From: JALHST01 sp038316335
GTDB taxonomy: Bacteria > Bacteroidota > Bacteroidia > Flavobacteriales > Flavobacteriaceae
Assembly (NCBI GenBank): GCA_038316335.1
Contig: JBBQAM010000001.1
Coordinates: 248,001-312,000 of the forward strand
Direction: 5' to 3'
Length of the DNA: 64,000 bases
The position numbers and the translations under genes were made by a program. A model generated the notes under the pieces. That model saw only the letters and a list, made by a program, of their open reading frames with translations, was not told the origin of the DNA and searched no databases. This document shows positions 17,340 to 26,900 of the stretch, one piece after another (positions within the stretch are counted from its first letter, which is position 1; each line of letters begins with the position of its first letter).

Positions 17340-18125
17340 CTAAGCAATAATCACGTTGACGCCTACATCGGTCAGGTTTTTGTGAACTTCGTCACTTATT
17401 TTATCATCGGTGACAACCGTATTGATTTTATTGGCAGGACAAATAAAGGCAAGACTACGGCGGTTAAATTTGCTAGAGTCAGCTACCAAGATCACTTCTT
17501 TTGTAATGGCTATCATAATCTGGTTAAGTGAGGCCTCCTCTATATTTGGCGTAAATGCTCCTTGGATAATGTCAAAGCCATCAATGCCCAAAAACAATTT
17601 GTCTACATATAGATTATTTAAATTTTTTTCAGCCAAGGGGCCTACCAACGAATGCGAATTTCGACGTAAAGTACCTCCGGGTACGATTAGGTTGAAGTTC
17701 GGGCAATGCATTACATGGTTGACAATATTGATGGCATTTGTAATTACATTCAAGCTATAATTTAAGTCTAAATGCTTTGCTACTTCCAAGGTGGTGGTGC
17801 CCGAATCTATGATAATGGTATCACCATCTTTGACCATCGAAGCAGCTTTTTTGCCAATTTTGATCTTTTCTAGATAATTCATTTTATCCTTATCCGAAAG
17901 GTGATGATCCATTCCGACGGAATTCTCATATTTCATGGCGCCGCCCCTTGAGCGAATAAGTAGCTTTTTAGATTCGAACAGATCTAAATCATTTCTAATG
18001 GTTACCTCGCTTACCTTAAAAAGGGCGCTAAGTTCATGCACGAAAACCTGTTCATGCTCGTTCAGCATATTGAGTATCCTCTTACGTCTTTCGACCGTAG
18101 AACGTCTACTTCTTTCGTTTCCCAT
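17340..18125 (-). CDS. DeoR-family transcriptional regulator (AgaR-like)
   Basis: A 261-residue regulator. Residues about 12-70 form the DeoR winged helix (VERRKRILNMLNE, then VSEVTIRNDLDLFE and RSRGGAM). The C-terminal effector domain has the sugar-phosphate isomerase-like motifs DSGTTTLEVA, VPGGTLRR, GPLAEKNL, FLGIDGF, FTPNIEEASLNQIMI and VADSSKF. The GIDG...PNIEEA signature resembles AgaR, the regulator of N-acetylgalactosamine genes, whose effectors are phosphorylated sugars. It lies between the kinase-led cluster and the SusC-led operon and is well placed to control both. A paralogue is at 43725-44486. Confidence 0.85.
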   Translation of the reverse strand: MGNERSRRSTVERRKRILNMLNEHEQVFVHELSALFKVSEVTIRNDLDLFESKKLLIRSRGGAMKYENSVGMDHHLSDKDKMNYLEKIKIGKKAASMVKDGDTIIIDSGTTTLEVAKHLDLNYSLNVITNAINIVNHVMHCPNFNLIVPGGTLRRNSHSLVGPLAEKNLNNLYVDKLFLGIDGFDIIQGAFTPNIEEASLNQIMIAITKEVILVADSSKFNRRSLAFICPANKINTVVTDDKISDEVHKNLTDVGVNVIIA

Positions 18126-18166
18126 AATTCTTTCGGTAATTTTATAGATTAGATGGTCTATTAATT

Positions 18167-18193
18167 CAAAAATACGCCTATCTTAACGAACAA
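18167..18193 (-). promoter_or_regulatory. Possible promoter of the DeoR gene
   Basis: The reverse strand shows TTG (18193-18191), 16 bp, then TATTTTTG (18174-18167). The -7 element matches TAnnTTTG; the spacer is a base shorter than usual. It is 42 bases before the ATG at 18125. Confidence 0.35.
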
Positions 18194-18790
18194 TCCAGCA
18201 ATATTTTGCTTTAATACGTCGTGAAGATAATTAGCATTTATAAAGGAAGTTATTATAATTTTTGTTGATTAGCAAAGAAAGGTTGTGAAAGAATTATTTT
18301 AGTAGAATACCTAAAACATCGCAATATCGTCAAAAAGGGAACTCCAAGATATTGGAGTCAATCATGCAGATGGATTTTTATGTACGTATAAATAATGGTC
18401 TAAAAGGTGTGAATTATGGGAGTATACGTGGCGTTGTATTTTTTCTTTTAAAATGAGGTATTTTGCGCTGAGGCGATTAGGTAAATAGTAAAGCGGGGCT
18501 AAATAAACTGTATTTGCAAACGGTTTTCCTGAAAAGCGATAAGAAATTTTCGATTGTTTTGTGTGTCAGGATCTTTTGCAATTGATCCATGTATCGCTAA
18601 AGAATATCGGTTGATTTCTTCTATTCTAATGGATTGGTTTCTGGGATTCCAGGGATGACAAAATCTTGAATTGTCCATAGTTTCCTTGTATACCAGAAGG
18701 GGCGATTTCAAGAATTGTCAAAAGTGATCCCGCTTAATAAATAAATTCAAGCCTAAGAACGGGTGCGATAAAATAATTTTATTCTTTTAT

Positions 18791-18823
18791 AAAAAAGCAA
18801 AAAAGCAAAAAGGCAAAAAGCAA
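18791..18823. repeat. A-rich tandem repeat (AAAAAGC type)
   Basis: Four consecutive near-copies of an AAAAAGC/AAAAAGGC unit end 33 bp before the -33 element of the SusC promoter. It may act as a curved or UP-like A-tract, or simply be a slippage-prone repeat whose copy number varies. Confidence 0.5.
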
Positions 18824-18856
18824 TAATACAAAAGATGTTTTTTTAATAAAGAAAGA

Positions 18857-18887
18857 TTGTATAAGTTTAATTTATTTTTTAGATTTG
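18857..18887 (+). promoter_or_regulatory. Promoter of the SusC-led operon
   Basis: TTG at 18857-18859, a 20-bp spacer, and TAGATTTG at 18880-18887 fit the Bacteroidota TTG-N(17-23)-TAnnTTTG pattern exactly. Transcription would begin near 18893. Confidence 0.55.
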
Positions 18888-18894
18888 ACTTTAA

Positions 18895-18906
18895 TCCGTT
18901 TACGGA
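18895..18906. promoter_or_regulatory. Operator-like palindrome at the SusC start site
   Basis: TCCGT-TT-ACGGA is a perfect palindrome lying 8 bp after the -7 element, at about the predicted transcription start. A repressor bound here would block initiation. The neighbouring AgaR-like DeoR protein is a candidate, by position only. Confidence 0.35.
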
Positions 18907-19154
18907 AAATGTAGTAAGTCGGCCCCGAAAGAAATATTTTGGTAGTATTTTGAGTTGAGCACACGTTCATTTAGTCCCTACACTCAAATTAAAGACCTTG
19001 ATAAGGGGTTGTTGAAACGATCATTTCTAACGTTTTTAAATGGCGTGGTCGAATTTTCACTAAGTTTGACCCGCATCTTTAAACTTTCGAATTGGAACGC
19101 ACTTTTTGTAAAATTAGGATCTTTGTAAATTAACTAACTTTAAACCGATGGATT

Positions 19155-22100
19155 ATGAATCAAAGTAGTACAAGACTTAGTAATAAGCTGATCAACAGCT
19201 TAGTCTTAATTATGGTTGTCCTGTTTGGGTTGCAAACAGTAAGCGCCCAGAGTACAATAACAGGTACGGTGACTGCCGAAGACGGGCCACTCCCTGGGGT
19301 AAATGTTCTGGTTAAGGGAACGGCTATCGGTACTGTGGCGGATTTTGATGGAAACTATTCCATCGACGTTCCAGCAAGCGGCACTGCATTGGTCTTTTCC
19401 TACCTTGGATATGCCAAACAGGAAGTGCCAATTGATGGCAGGTCAACGATCAATGTAACCATGCAGGAAGATGCACAAGCGTTGAGCGAAGTGGTTGTGG
19501 TAGGATATGGTACCCAACGTAAAGCCGATTTAACGGGTTCGATTGCATCGATAGGTGCTTCGGATATTATCTCAAAACCCATTACAAGTCCTGATCAAGC
19601 ATTGGCAGGAACGATGTCTGGGGTGAATATCACCAACCGTAGTGGTGATCCGGGTGCTCCCATTAGTGTTCTTATTCGGGGTGTGGGTACTCCAGGGATC
19701 AATGATCCTTTGTGGGTTATCGATGGGGTGCCAATAGTTCAGACTACGAATATAACCGTAAATACTTCGTCTACGACCGACTCGAACCCCCTTGCCGGAC
19801 TCAATGCCAATGACATTGAATCAATCGATGTTCTTAAGGATGCGGCTTCTACTGCAATCTATGGTGCACGGGCGGCGAATGGCGTCATTATTGTAACCAC
19901 TAAAAGAGGTAAAGCAGGCGCTGCCAGAGTAACGTACGATGGTTATGGATCTATGGCGACAACTAGAGATAGAATTAATGTACTTAATGTAGATCAATAT
20001 ATTGCCATTCAAGGTGAATTGGGAAGAGACTTGACCCAGTTTAGCGGGCAACCATTTGTAGATTGGCAAGATCTTATTTTCAGAACCGGGTTTGTGCAAA
20101 ATCATAATGTTACGGTAAGTGGCGGTAGTGAAAATGCAAATTATTTTATTTCAGGGGGCTATCTAGACCAAGACGGTATCGAAAGGGCCCAGAGTTTTTC
20201 CCGATATTCCTTCAAGGCCAATTCTGATATTAAAGTAGGCAAGCGACTGAAGTTTGGAGAGTCTATATTGATAAGCCAGACCGATCGCCAAGTGCAAAGT
20301 GAGCCAGGTATTTATGCCGGTTTTAACTCGGCTTTGAACGCCCCATATTATCAGCCTTATGGGAGTGGGGCATTTGGCTACAACGATATAACTCCAGCCA
20401 CCGTCGGTGATGGTTCCGCGTCTAACTGGTTGTTCAATACAGATGATCGCTACACCAAAACCACGATACAAACAAGAAAAGTTCTGGGGAATTTTTATGG
20501 GGAATTGCAATTGATTGAAGGTTTGAAGCTAAGAACCTCCTTGGGGTATGATTACAACGTAGGGGTGGGCGATTACCTGACCACAAAAGCGGTTCTGAAT
20601 AATTCTACGGGCACCTCCCTGTTGGTCTCAGAGAGACCTATAGAACTAACATTAACAACCGCTGCAACGCTTCAGTATGATAAGACTTTTGGAAATGGCG
20701 ACCACAATATCGGAGCGCTCTTCGGGTTTGAACAGACGAAGTTTCGCTACGACAAGCAACGATTGCAAGGCCGCGATTTGTTTAATATCAATTTTCCTGC
20801 GACCGGTACCACCGTTGCTGGTGCAAATGAAGCCGATATCTGGGTGCTGCAAGGTTGGTTGGGCCGTTTGACTTATAATTATCTGGGCAGGTATCTTGCT
20901 ACCTTCAATGTTCGACGAGATGCCACTTCCCGATTTGCGAAAGGGAACCGAGATCAAGTGTTTCCATCACTTTCTTTGGGATGGAGAATTACCGATGAAG
21001 ATTTCTTTCCAAAGGATACGTTTGTCGATGATATAAAAATACGTGCAGGTTGGGGCCAGTCAGGGAACCAATTTACAGGTCTTAATTTTGCCTTCTTAAG
21101 TTCTATTGACAATAATATTCGCTATGTGATCGGGGATTCCCAAGGTACCATCGTTGCCCCGGCACCGACCACGTTTGCGAATGCCGACCTAAAATGGGAG
21201 ACAAGTACCCAGTTTGACATCGGTATTGATGCTACTTTTTTGAAATCTAAATTAAGTGCAACCTTTGATTATTACAATAAGACAACAGATGATGTGCTAC
21301 TTGGATTCCCCTTGCCCTATGTATCGGGTTTCTTCTTGCCTGCAGATGCGAATATCGGCCAAATTAAAAACTCTGGTATCGAGCTTTCCTTCAACTATGG
21401 CGATAAAATTGGTGACTTTTCCTATAGTTTTGGTGGAAATTTGACCACGGTTAAAAATGAAGTTACAGATTTAGGTCCTATTACTCAGATCGTTTCGGGT
21501 ATTGGCGGAGCCTCCACGCATCGTACGACCGTTGGGGAAAGTCTGGGCTATTTTTATGGGTATAAAACAGATGGTCTCTATCAAAACGCCGCAGAGGTAG
21601 CGGCGGCCTTGCCCGATTCGAATGGTACACCCTCTCCTGGCGATATTCGCTTTGTGGATGTTAATGGGGACGGCCAAGTGAATGCCGAGGACAGAACGTA
21701 CTTAGGTAGCCCGTTTCCAAAATTTTTCTATGGCTTTAATATTAATTCTGGCTATAAAGGTTTTGATTTTTCTGTTAATTTTAGGGGCGTTGGGAGCAAA
21801 CAGATCTATAATGGAGCAAGACAAAGCCTTGAAGGACTCACCGGTTCGAACAACTTCAGCACTCAAGTGCTAAGTCGTTGGACAGGCGAGGGCACTACAA
21901 ATTCCAGTTTAAGTCCAAGGTTGGCCGTTGGGGATCCTAATAGCAACAATCGGTATTCAGACCGTTGGATCGAAGACGCCGGCTACTTACGAATTCAAAA
22001 CATACAGTTGGGATATAGTTTATCCCAGGAAAAACTTAAAAGTTGGACCAATGATTTTGTGTCGAATATGCGGGTCTATGTAGGTGCCCAGAATCTTGCT

Positions 22101-22250
22101 ACGTTTACCAAATACACAGGATATGATCCAGAGGTAGGGCGTACGCAAAGTTTTCAAAAAGGTGAATTTACCCTAGCAACAGGACAAGATGGCGGGGCCT
22201 CTCCTTTACCCAGGATTGTTCAATTGGGGTTGTCAATGACATTTAATTAA
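19155..22250 (+). CDS. SusC/RagA-family TonB-dependent outer-membrane transporter
   Basis: A 1,031-residue protein with a signal peptide (ending near TVSAQS), then a carboxypeptidase-D-like regulatory domain (ITGTVTAEDGPLPGVNVLVKG, about 35-105), a TonB box-like segment (SEVVVVGYGTQRKADLTGS), a plug domain with VLIRGVGTPG and SIDVLKDAASTAIYGARAANGV, and a long C-terminal 22-strand-type barrel ending in VQLGLSMTFN. It imports glycan fragments across the outer membrane with energy from TonB, capped by the SusD protein encoded 28 bp downstream. The length is normal for the family. It heads an operon with SusD, two VCBS lipoproteins and a PAP2 enzyme. Confidence 0.95.
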   Translation: MNQSSTRLSNKLINSLVLIMVVLFGLQTVSAQSTITGTVTAEDGPLPGVNVLVKGTAIGTVADFDGNYSIDVPASGTALVFSYLGYAKQEVPIDGRSTINVTMQEDAQALSEVVVVGYGTQRKADLTGSIASIGASDIISKPITSPDQALAGTMSGVNITNRSGDPGAPISVLIRGVGTPGINDPLWVIDGVPIVQTTNITVNTSSTTDSNPLAGLNANDIESIDVLKDAASTAIYGARAANGVIIVTTKRGKAGAARVTYDGYGSMATTRDRINVLNVDQYIAIQGELGRDLTQFSGQPFVDWQDLIFRTGFVQNHNVTVSGGSENANYFISGGYLDQDGIERAQSFSRYSFKANSDIKVGKRLKFGESILISQTDRQVQSEPGIYAGFNSALNAPYYQPYGSGAFGYNDITPATVGDGSASNWLFNTDDRYTKTTIQTRKVLGNFYGELQLIEGLKLRTSLGYDYNVGVGDYLTTKAVLNNSTGTSLLVSERPIELTLTTAATLQYDKTFGNGDHNIGALFGFEQTKFRYDKQRLQGRDLFNINFPATGTTVAGANEADIWVLQGWLGRLTYNYLGRYLATFNVRRDATSRFAKGNRDQVFPSLSLGWRITDEDFFPKDTFVDDIKIRAGWGQSGNQFTGLNFAFLSSIDNNIRYVIGDSQGTIVAPAPTTFANADLKWETSTQFDIGIDATFLKSKLSATFDYYNKTTDDVLLGFPLPYVSGFFLPADANIGQIKNSGIELSFNYGDKIGDFSYSFGGNLTTVKNEVTDLGPITQIVSGIGGASTHRTTVGESLGYFYGYKTDGLYQNAAEVAAALPDSNGTPSPGDIRFVDVNGDGQVNAEDRTYLGSPFPKFFYGFNINSGYKGFDFSVNFRGVGSKQIYNGARQSLEGLTGSNNFSTQVLSRWTGEGTTNSSLSPRLAVGDPNSNNRYSDRWIEDAGYLRIQNIQLGYSLSQEKLKSWTNDFVSNMRVYVGAQNLATFTKYTGYDPEVGRTQSFQKGEFTLATGQDGGASPLPRIVQLGLSMTFN

Positions 22251-22278
22251 AAAATAATACAAAACATAATTCAATACA

Positions 22279-23814
22279 ATGAACATGAAAAAGACACGAA
22301 TAATTTTAATCAGCATGTTTGCCATTGGTCTTTCATCGTGCAGCAATCAACTGGACTTGCAACCCCTTGATCGCTTAACCACTGATACATTCTATAAAAC
22401 GCGTGCGGATTTTGATGGTGCCGTATTCGCTTCGTATTCTTCGATTCAGGATTTTTATGGAACAAGTACCGAAAATCTTGGGGAATTTGGGGAGTTTTGG
22501 AAAATTTCACTCACAGTTACCGATGATGTGGCGGCAGATACGAACCAATCCGATCAAATATCGCAAGATGTTGATAACCTGCTTTTTAGGTCGAGTGATG
22601 TGCCGTTCGCAGCCGTTTACACACAGATTTATGAAGGAATCTATCGTGCCAATTTGGTGTTGGCGAATTTAGATGGCGATAATGAATTGACCGCTGCCGA
22701 TAAAACCGTACTCGGTGCAGAAGCCAAATTTCTTCGTGCCTGGTTCCATTTTCAAGCGATGAAACTGTTCGGCACGCCGCCATTGGCACTAGAAATCGTA
22801 GAAGGAATCAATAATCAGGCAAAACCAAATGCCACCACAGATGAACTTTATGCCGCGATACTTGGCGATTTTGCTGATGCTGCTGCTGGCCTTCCGGCAT
22901 CTTGGGATAGCAGTAATACGGGCAGGGCTACTTCATGGGCTGCCAAATCATATATTGGAAAAGTAAATGTTTGGAAAAAGGATTGGGCAACGGCAATTGC
23001 CACCTTCCAGGATGTGGTAGACAATGGTCCTTATTCCCTGGTACCTGATTATGAGCAGGTTTTTGCCTATAACAACGAAAACAACTCTGAATCTATTTTT
23101 GAAGTGCAATACGGCGGTCCTTTTTCAGATGATAACCTGTGGGTTTTTGATGATACCCACTCCGAAGACTTTAAGGCTTCCCAAGGTACCGGTAGAGGTT
23201 GGTTTTGGGATGCAGCCAATGGGGCACCAGGTGGAAAATTAGGGTTTTGGGCTCCTACTCAAGATTTAGTGGACGCTTTTGAGCCCGGTGATCTTAGGAC
23301 TAAAACTATTTTCTACCAAGCTGGCGACACGTACTATTCATTTGACGGAACGCGGTACGAACTACCCTATGATGACACATGGTCTACGACTAGTTTTACA
23401 CTTAAGAAGTATCGTGGCTCTGTCAATGCCGTATCGGGAAATAGTTCTCCAAATGGTCAGGCAGATTACAACAACGAACGTTGGTTCCGATTTGCCGAAC
23501 TAAAACTTCTCTACGCGGAAGCTTTGATTGAAGGAGGCGGAGATTTATCAATTGCCGAACAACAGATCAATGATATTCGCAATCGCGCTGGATTGCCTAA
23601 TTTATTGCCTGGATCCGATTTGACGCAAGCAATGAGACAGGAAAAGAGGGTCGAGTTGGCATTAGAGCCACACCGTTGGTTTGATATCGTGCGCTGGGGA
23701 ATTGGTTCTCAAGTTTTTGGTGCGGCATGGAATGACAAGGATGTTGTATTCCCTTTCCCATTATCTGAGATTGATCGTTCTGGTGGGCTGTTGAAACAAA
23801 ACGATGGTTACTAG
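22279..23814 (+). CDS. SusD/RagB-family glycan-binding lipoprotein
   Basis: A 511-residue surface lipoprotein with the lipobox GLSSC (Cys21). Typical SusD features follow: LDLQPLDRLTTDTFYKTRADFDGAVFA near the start, the TPR-rich helical part (EAKFLRAWFHFQAMKLFG), and the C-terminal RFAELKLLYAEALIEGG, INDIRNRAGLP, RQEKRVELALEPHRWFDIVRWG and FPFPLSEID. It binds glycan at the cell surface and closes the SusC barrel. The first ATG (22279) and a second one two codons later are both possible starts. It lies 28 bp after SusC. Confidence 0.95.
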   Translation: MNMKKTRIILISMFAIGLSSCSNQLDLQPLDRLTTDTFYKTRADFDGAVFASYSSIQDFYGTSTENLGEFGEFWKISLTVTDDVAADTNQSDQISQDVDNLLFRSSDVPFAAVYTQIYEGIYRANLVLANLDGDNELTAADKTVLGAEAKFLRAWFHFQAMKLFGTPPLALEIVEGINNQAKPNATTDELYAAILGDFADAAAGLPASWDSSNTGRATSWAAKSYIGKVNVWKKDWATAIATFQDVVDNGPYSLVPDYEQVFAYNNENNSESIFEVQYGGPFSDDNLWVFDDTHSEDFKASQGTGRGWFWDAANGAPGGKLGFWAPTQDLVDAFEPGDLRTKTIFYQAGDTYYSFDGTRYELPYDDTWSTTSFTLKKYRGSVNAVSGNSSPNGQADYNNERWFRFAELKLLYAEALIEGGGDLSIAEQQINDIRNRAGLPNLLPGSDLTQAMRQEKRVELALEPHRWFDIVRWGIGSQVFGAAWNDKDVVFPFPLSEIDRSGGLLKQNDGY

Positions 23815-23819
23815 AAATG

Positions 23820-23843
23820 TTTAACGTTTAAAATAACGTTAAA
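23820..23843. promoter_or_regulatory. Inverted repeat after the SusD gene
   Basis: TTTAACG at 23820-23826 and CGTTAAA at 23837-23843 form a perfect 7-bp inverted repeat with an AT-only 10-base spacer, directly after the SusD stop. It could be a weak stem-loop in the mRNA or a protein-binding site. Confidence 0.3.
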
Positions 23844-23867
23844 TTAGTTTGAGTTAGTTTATTTGGG

Positions 23868-23896
23868 AATCCAATCTATTAAATTTAGGTTGGATT
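23868..23896 (+). terminator. Possible attenuating hairpin between SusD and the first VCBS gene
   Basis: AATCCAA at 23868-23874 pairs perfectly with TTGGATT at 23890-23896 around a 15-base loop, followed by TCTAATTTTAAG, a loose U-rich run. It would lower transcription into the two giant downstream genes relative to SusC and SusD. Confidence 0.35.
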
Positions 23897-23924
23897 TCTA
23901 ATTTTAAGTTCCCATATACACTTT

Positions 23925-26900
23925 ATGACTTATAAATTCAAAGTAAAACAGTGGTATTTTTTTAGTTTTATAGGTTTGCTATTAATTTTTAGTTCCTGTC
24001 ACCAAAGTAAAACTTCCCTATTTAAAGAGCTCTCCCCTAAAGAGACCGGCATACAATTCAATAATGCCTTGGTTTTAGGTGGTGACCCTTCTGTTCTTGA
24101 ATTTGAATATATGTATAATGGTGCCGGGGTAGCCATCGCGGATTTTGATTTGGATGGCCTTCAAGATATTTATTTTACTGGTAACATGGTCAGTAATCGT
24201 TTATATCGCAATTTAGGGGGGTTTAAATTTGAAGACCTTACAGAGTCGGCCAATGTGGGTTCGGCAAAATGGTCAAACGGAGTCGCAATCGTGGACATTA
24301 ATCAAGATGGCTATCCAGACATCTATGTGTGCCGAGGCGGTCCCAGGGGATCAATCGGTGCGGATCGAGCCAATTTGCTTTTTATCAATAACGGGTTAAA
24401 AGGGGGAACCCTTAGCTTTACGGAAGAAGCTTCCTCATGGGGCCTCGCTGACGAAGGATACTCGGTTCAAGCGGCCTTTTTTGATTATGACCGGGATGGA
24501 GATCTTGATATGTATCTGCTTAGCAACGCGCTCGTAGATTTTAATCGCAATACTTCAAGACCTAAAGATCGCACAGGGAAAGCACCTTCCGCCGACAAAC
24601 TATTTCGAAATAATGGAGATCAAACTTATACGGATGTCTCTGCTTCTTCAGGTATTTTAATTGAAGGGTTTGGTCTAGGGGTCGAAATATGCGATTTGAA
24701 CAAAGATGGATGGCCCGATGTATATGTATCAAACGATTTTCTAACTGATGACCTTCTATATATTAACCAAAAAGACGGCAATTTCTTAAATGAGAATGCC
24801 TCGTATTTTAGACATCTTACTTTTAATGGGATGGGCAACGATATAGCCGATGTGAACAATGACGGCAATATGGATGTTGTGGTATTAGATATGTTGCCTC
24901 CCGACAATAAAAGATGGAAACTGACCATGATGGGCAATAATTATGACGAGTTCCAAACAGGCCAATCCTATGGGTATCAACCACAATATATTCGAAATAC
25001 ACTTCAATTGAACAACGGTAACGGTTCATTTAGCGAAGTAGGCCAGATTGCTGGGATTTCAGCCACTGAATGGAGTTGGAGTGCCCTTTTTGCTGATTTT
25101 GATCAGGATGGTGCCAACGATTTATGCATAACCAACGGATATCGGCAAGATATTACCAACCTCGATTTTATGGTGTATGGAAATCAGATATTGGCTATGG
25201 GCACAGAAGCGGCCAACAGGCAACAGCGCTTAGACGAACTCAATAAATTGCCAGGTATAAAATTGCCTAATTTCTTTTACCATAATCAGGGTAACTTAAC
25301 TTTTAAAGATGAATCCGAAGCAGTAGGATTTACAAAACCCACCTATTCAAATGGCATGGCCTACGCCGATTTTGATAATGATGGTGATCTTGATCTGGTT
25401 ATAAATAACATAGATGATCCCGCACTTATTTATAAAAATCAAACCAAATTAACCGATGACAACCATTTTTTGAAAGTAAAATTTCAAGGAGAAGCTCCTA
25501 ATCTCGAGGGTTTTGGGAGTGAAGTGGTACTCTATTATCAAAATCAAATTCAAAAGCAGTATTTTTCACCGTATCGCGGGTACTTGTCTACCGTGGAGCA
25601 AACACTTCATTTTGGCCTGGGTAAGGTCACAAAACTTGACAGTATCGTAGTTACTTGGCCTGATCGATCTGAACAAGTATTAAAAAACATACCTGTAAAT
25701 CAAGAGCTGATAGTTCGCCAAAAAGATGCTAAAGAATCGATAAAAAAAACGGTTCCGGCTTCAACACCCACCCTTTTTCATAAGACTGATAGCTTGGTTA
25801 CTTTTGTGCATCACGAAGATGATTTCGTAGATTTTAAAGTGCAAGCACTTCTTCCACATATGCATTCCCGAAATGGTCCCGGCCTTTCAGTAGGGGATAT
25901 AAATAATGATTCTAGGGAAGATTTTTACGTGGGTGGGGCAACTGGTCAATCGGGGGCCCTAATGGTACAGCAAGCCAATGGTACGTTTAAAAGCGAGCCT
26001 TTTCCGAAAAACGAAAGCGATGATATGGGCGCCTTGTTCTTTGATGCCGACAATGATGGTGACCAAGATCTTTATATCGTAAGCGGAGGCGCGTCACGTC
26101 CTGTAGGAGATGTTTCTTATCAAGATCGATTTTATCAAAATGATGGTACGGGTTCTTTTCAAAAATTGAATGCGCTGCCCGATTTTCCGGTTAGCGGATC
26201 CGTTGTAGCAGCTTCTGACTATGATAAAGACGGGGATTTAGACTTGTTTGTCGGGGGTAGGGTACGCCCTGGGGAATACCCCATGCCGCCGGCCAGTCTG
26301 CTGATGCTCAATAAAAGCACCCCAGGGAGTATAAAATTTGAGAAAGACCCTCAGCCCATAACCGACACTTTTGCCCAATTGGGTATGGTGACAGGAGCTA
26401 TATGGACCGACTTTAACAATGACACATGGCCCGATTTGATTGTCGTAGGCGAATTTATGCCCATTCGATTTTTTCAGAATAGCAACGGAAAACTCAATGA
26501 AGTTACGCAGGAAACGGGTTTAGACCATACCAACGGCTGGTGGAATAGTATTACCTCAGGAGATTTTGATAATGACGGGGACACCGACTATATTTTAGGA
26601 AATCTCGGATTGAATAGCCGATACAAAGCAAGTATTGCCGAGCCCCTGTGCATTTATGCCAAGGATTATGATAAAAATGGTCAAATAGACCCGGTGATGT
26701 GTTATTACGTTGATGGCGTAAACTATGTCGCCCATTCTAGAAATGATCTAATCAAACAGATCAATGCCATGCGAGGAAGGTTCCGGACCTATTCGGATTA
26801 TGCCAATGCAACCTTTGCTGAATCCTTTTTAAAGGAAGAACTCACCGATGCCTATGTCGTAAAGAGTGAGACGTTTGCAAGTAGCTATCTAGAAAATCTA

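Larger units (their letters stand above)
18126..19154. other. Long control region upstream of the SusC gene
   Basis: This 1,029-bp gap separates the divergent DeoR and SusC genes. It contains the possible DeoR promoter, an A-rich repeat tract (18791-18823), a good SusC promoter (18857-18887), a palindrome at the predicted start site (18895-18906), and a second -7-like TAAGTTTG at 19061-19068. The SusC leader would be about 260 bases. A 70-codon open frame at 18499-18711 on the reverse strand does not look like a real protein. Confidence 0.55.

Noticed and set aside
18499..18711. 70-codon reverse-strand frame in the SusC control region
   Set aside because: No recognisable domain or signal, no RBS-like context, and amino acid composition unlike the neighbours.
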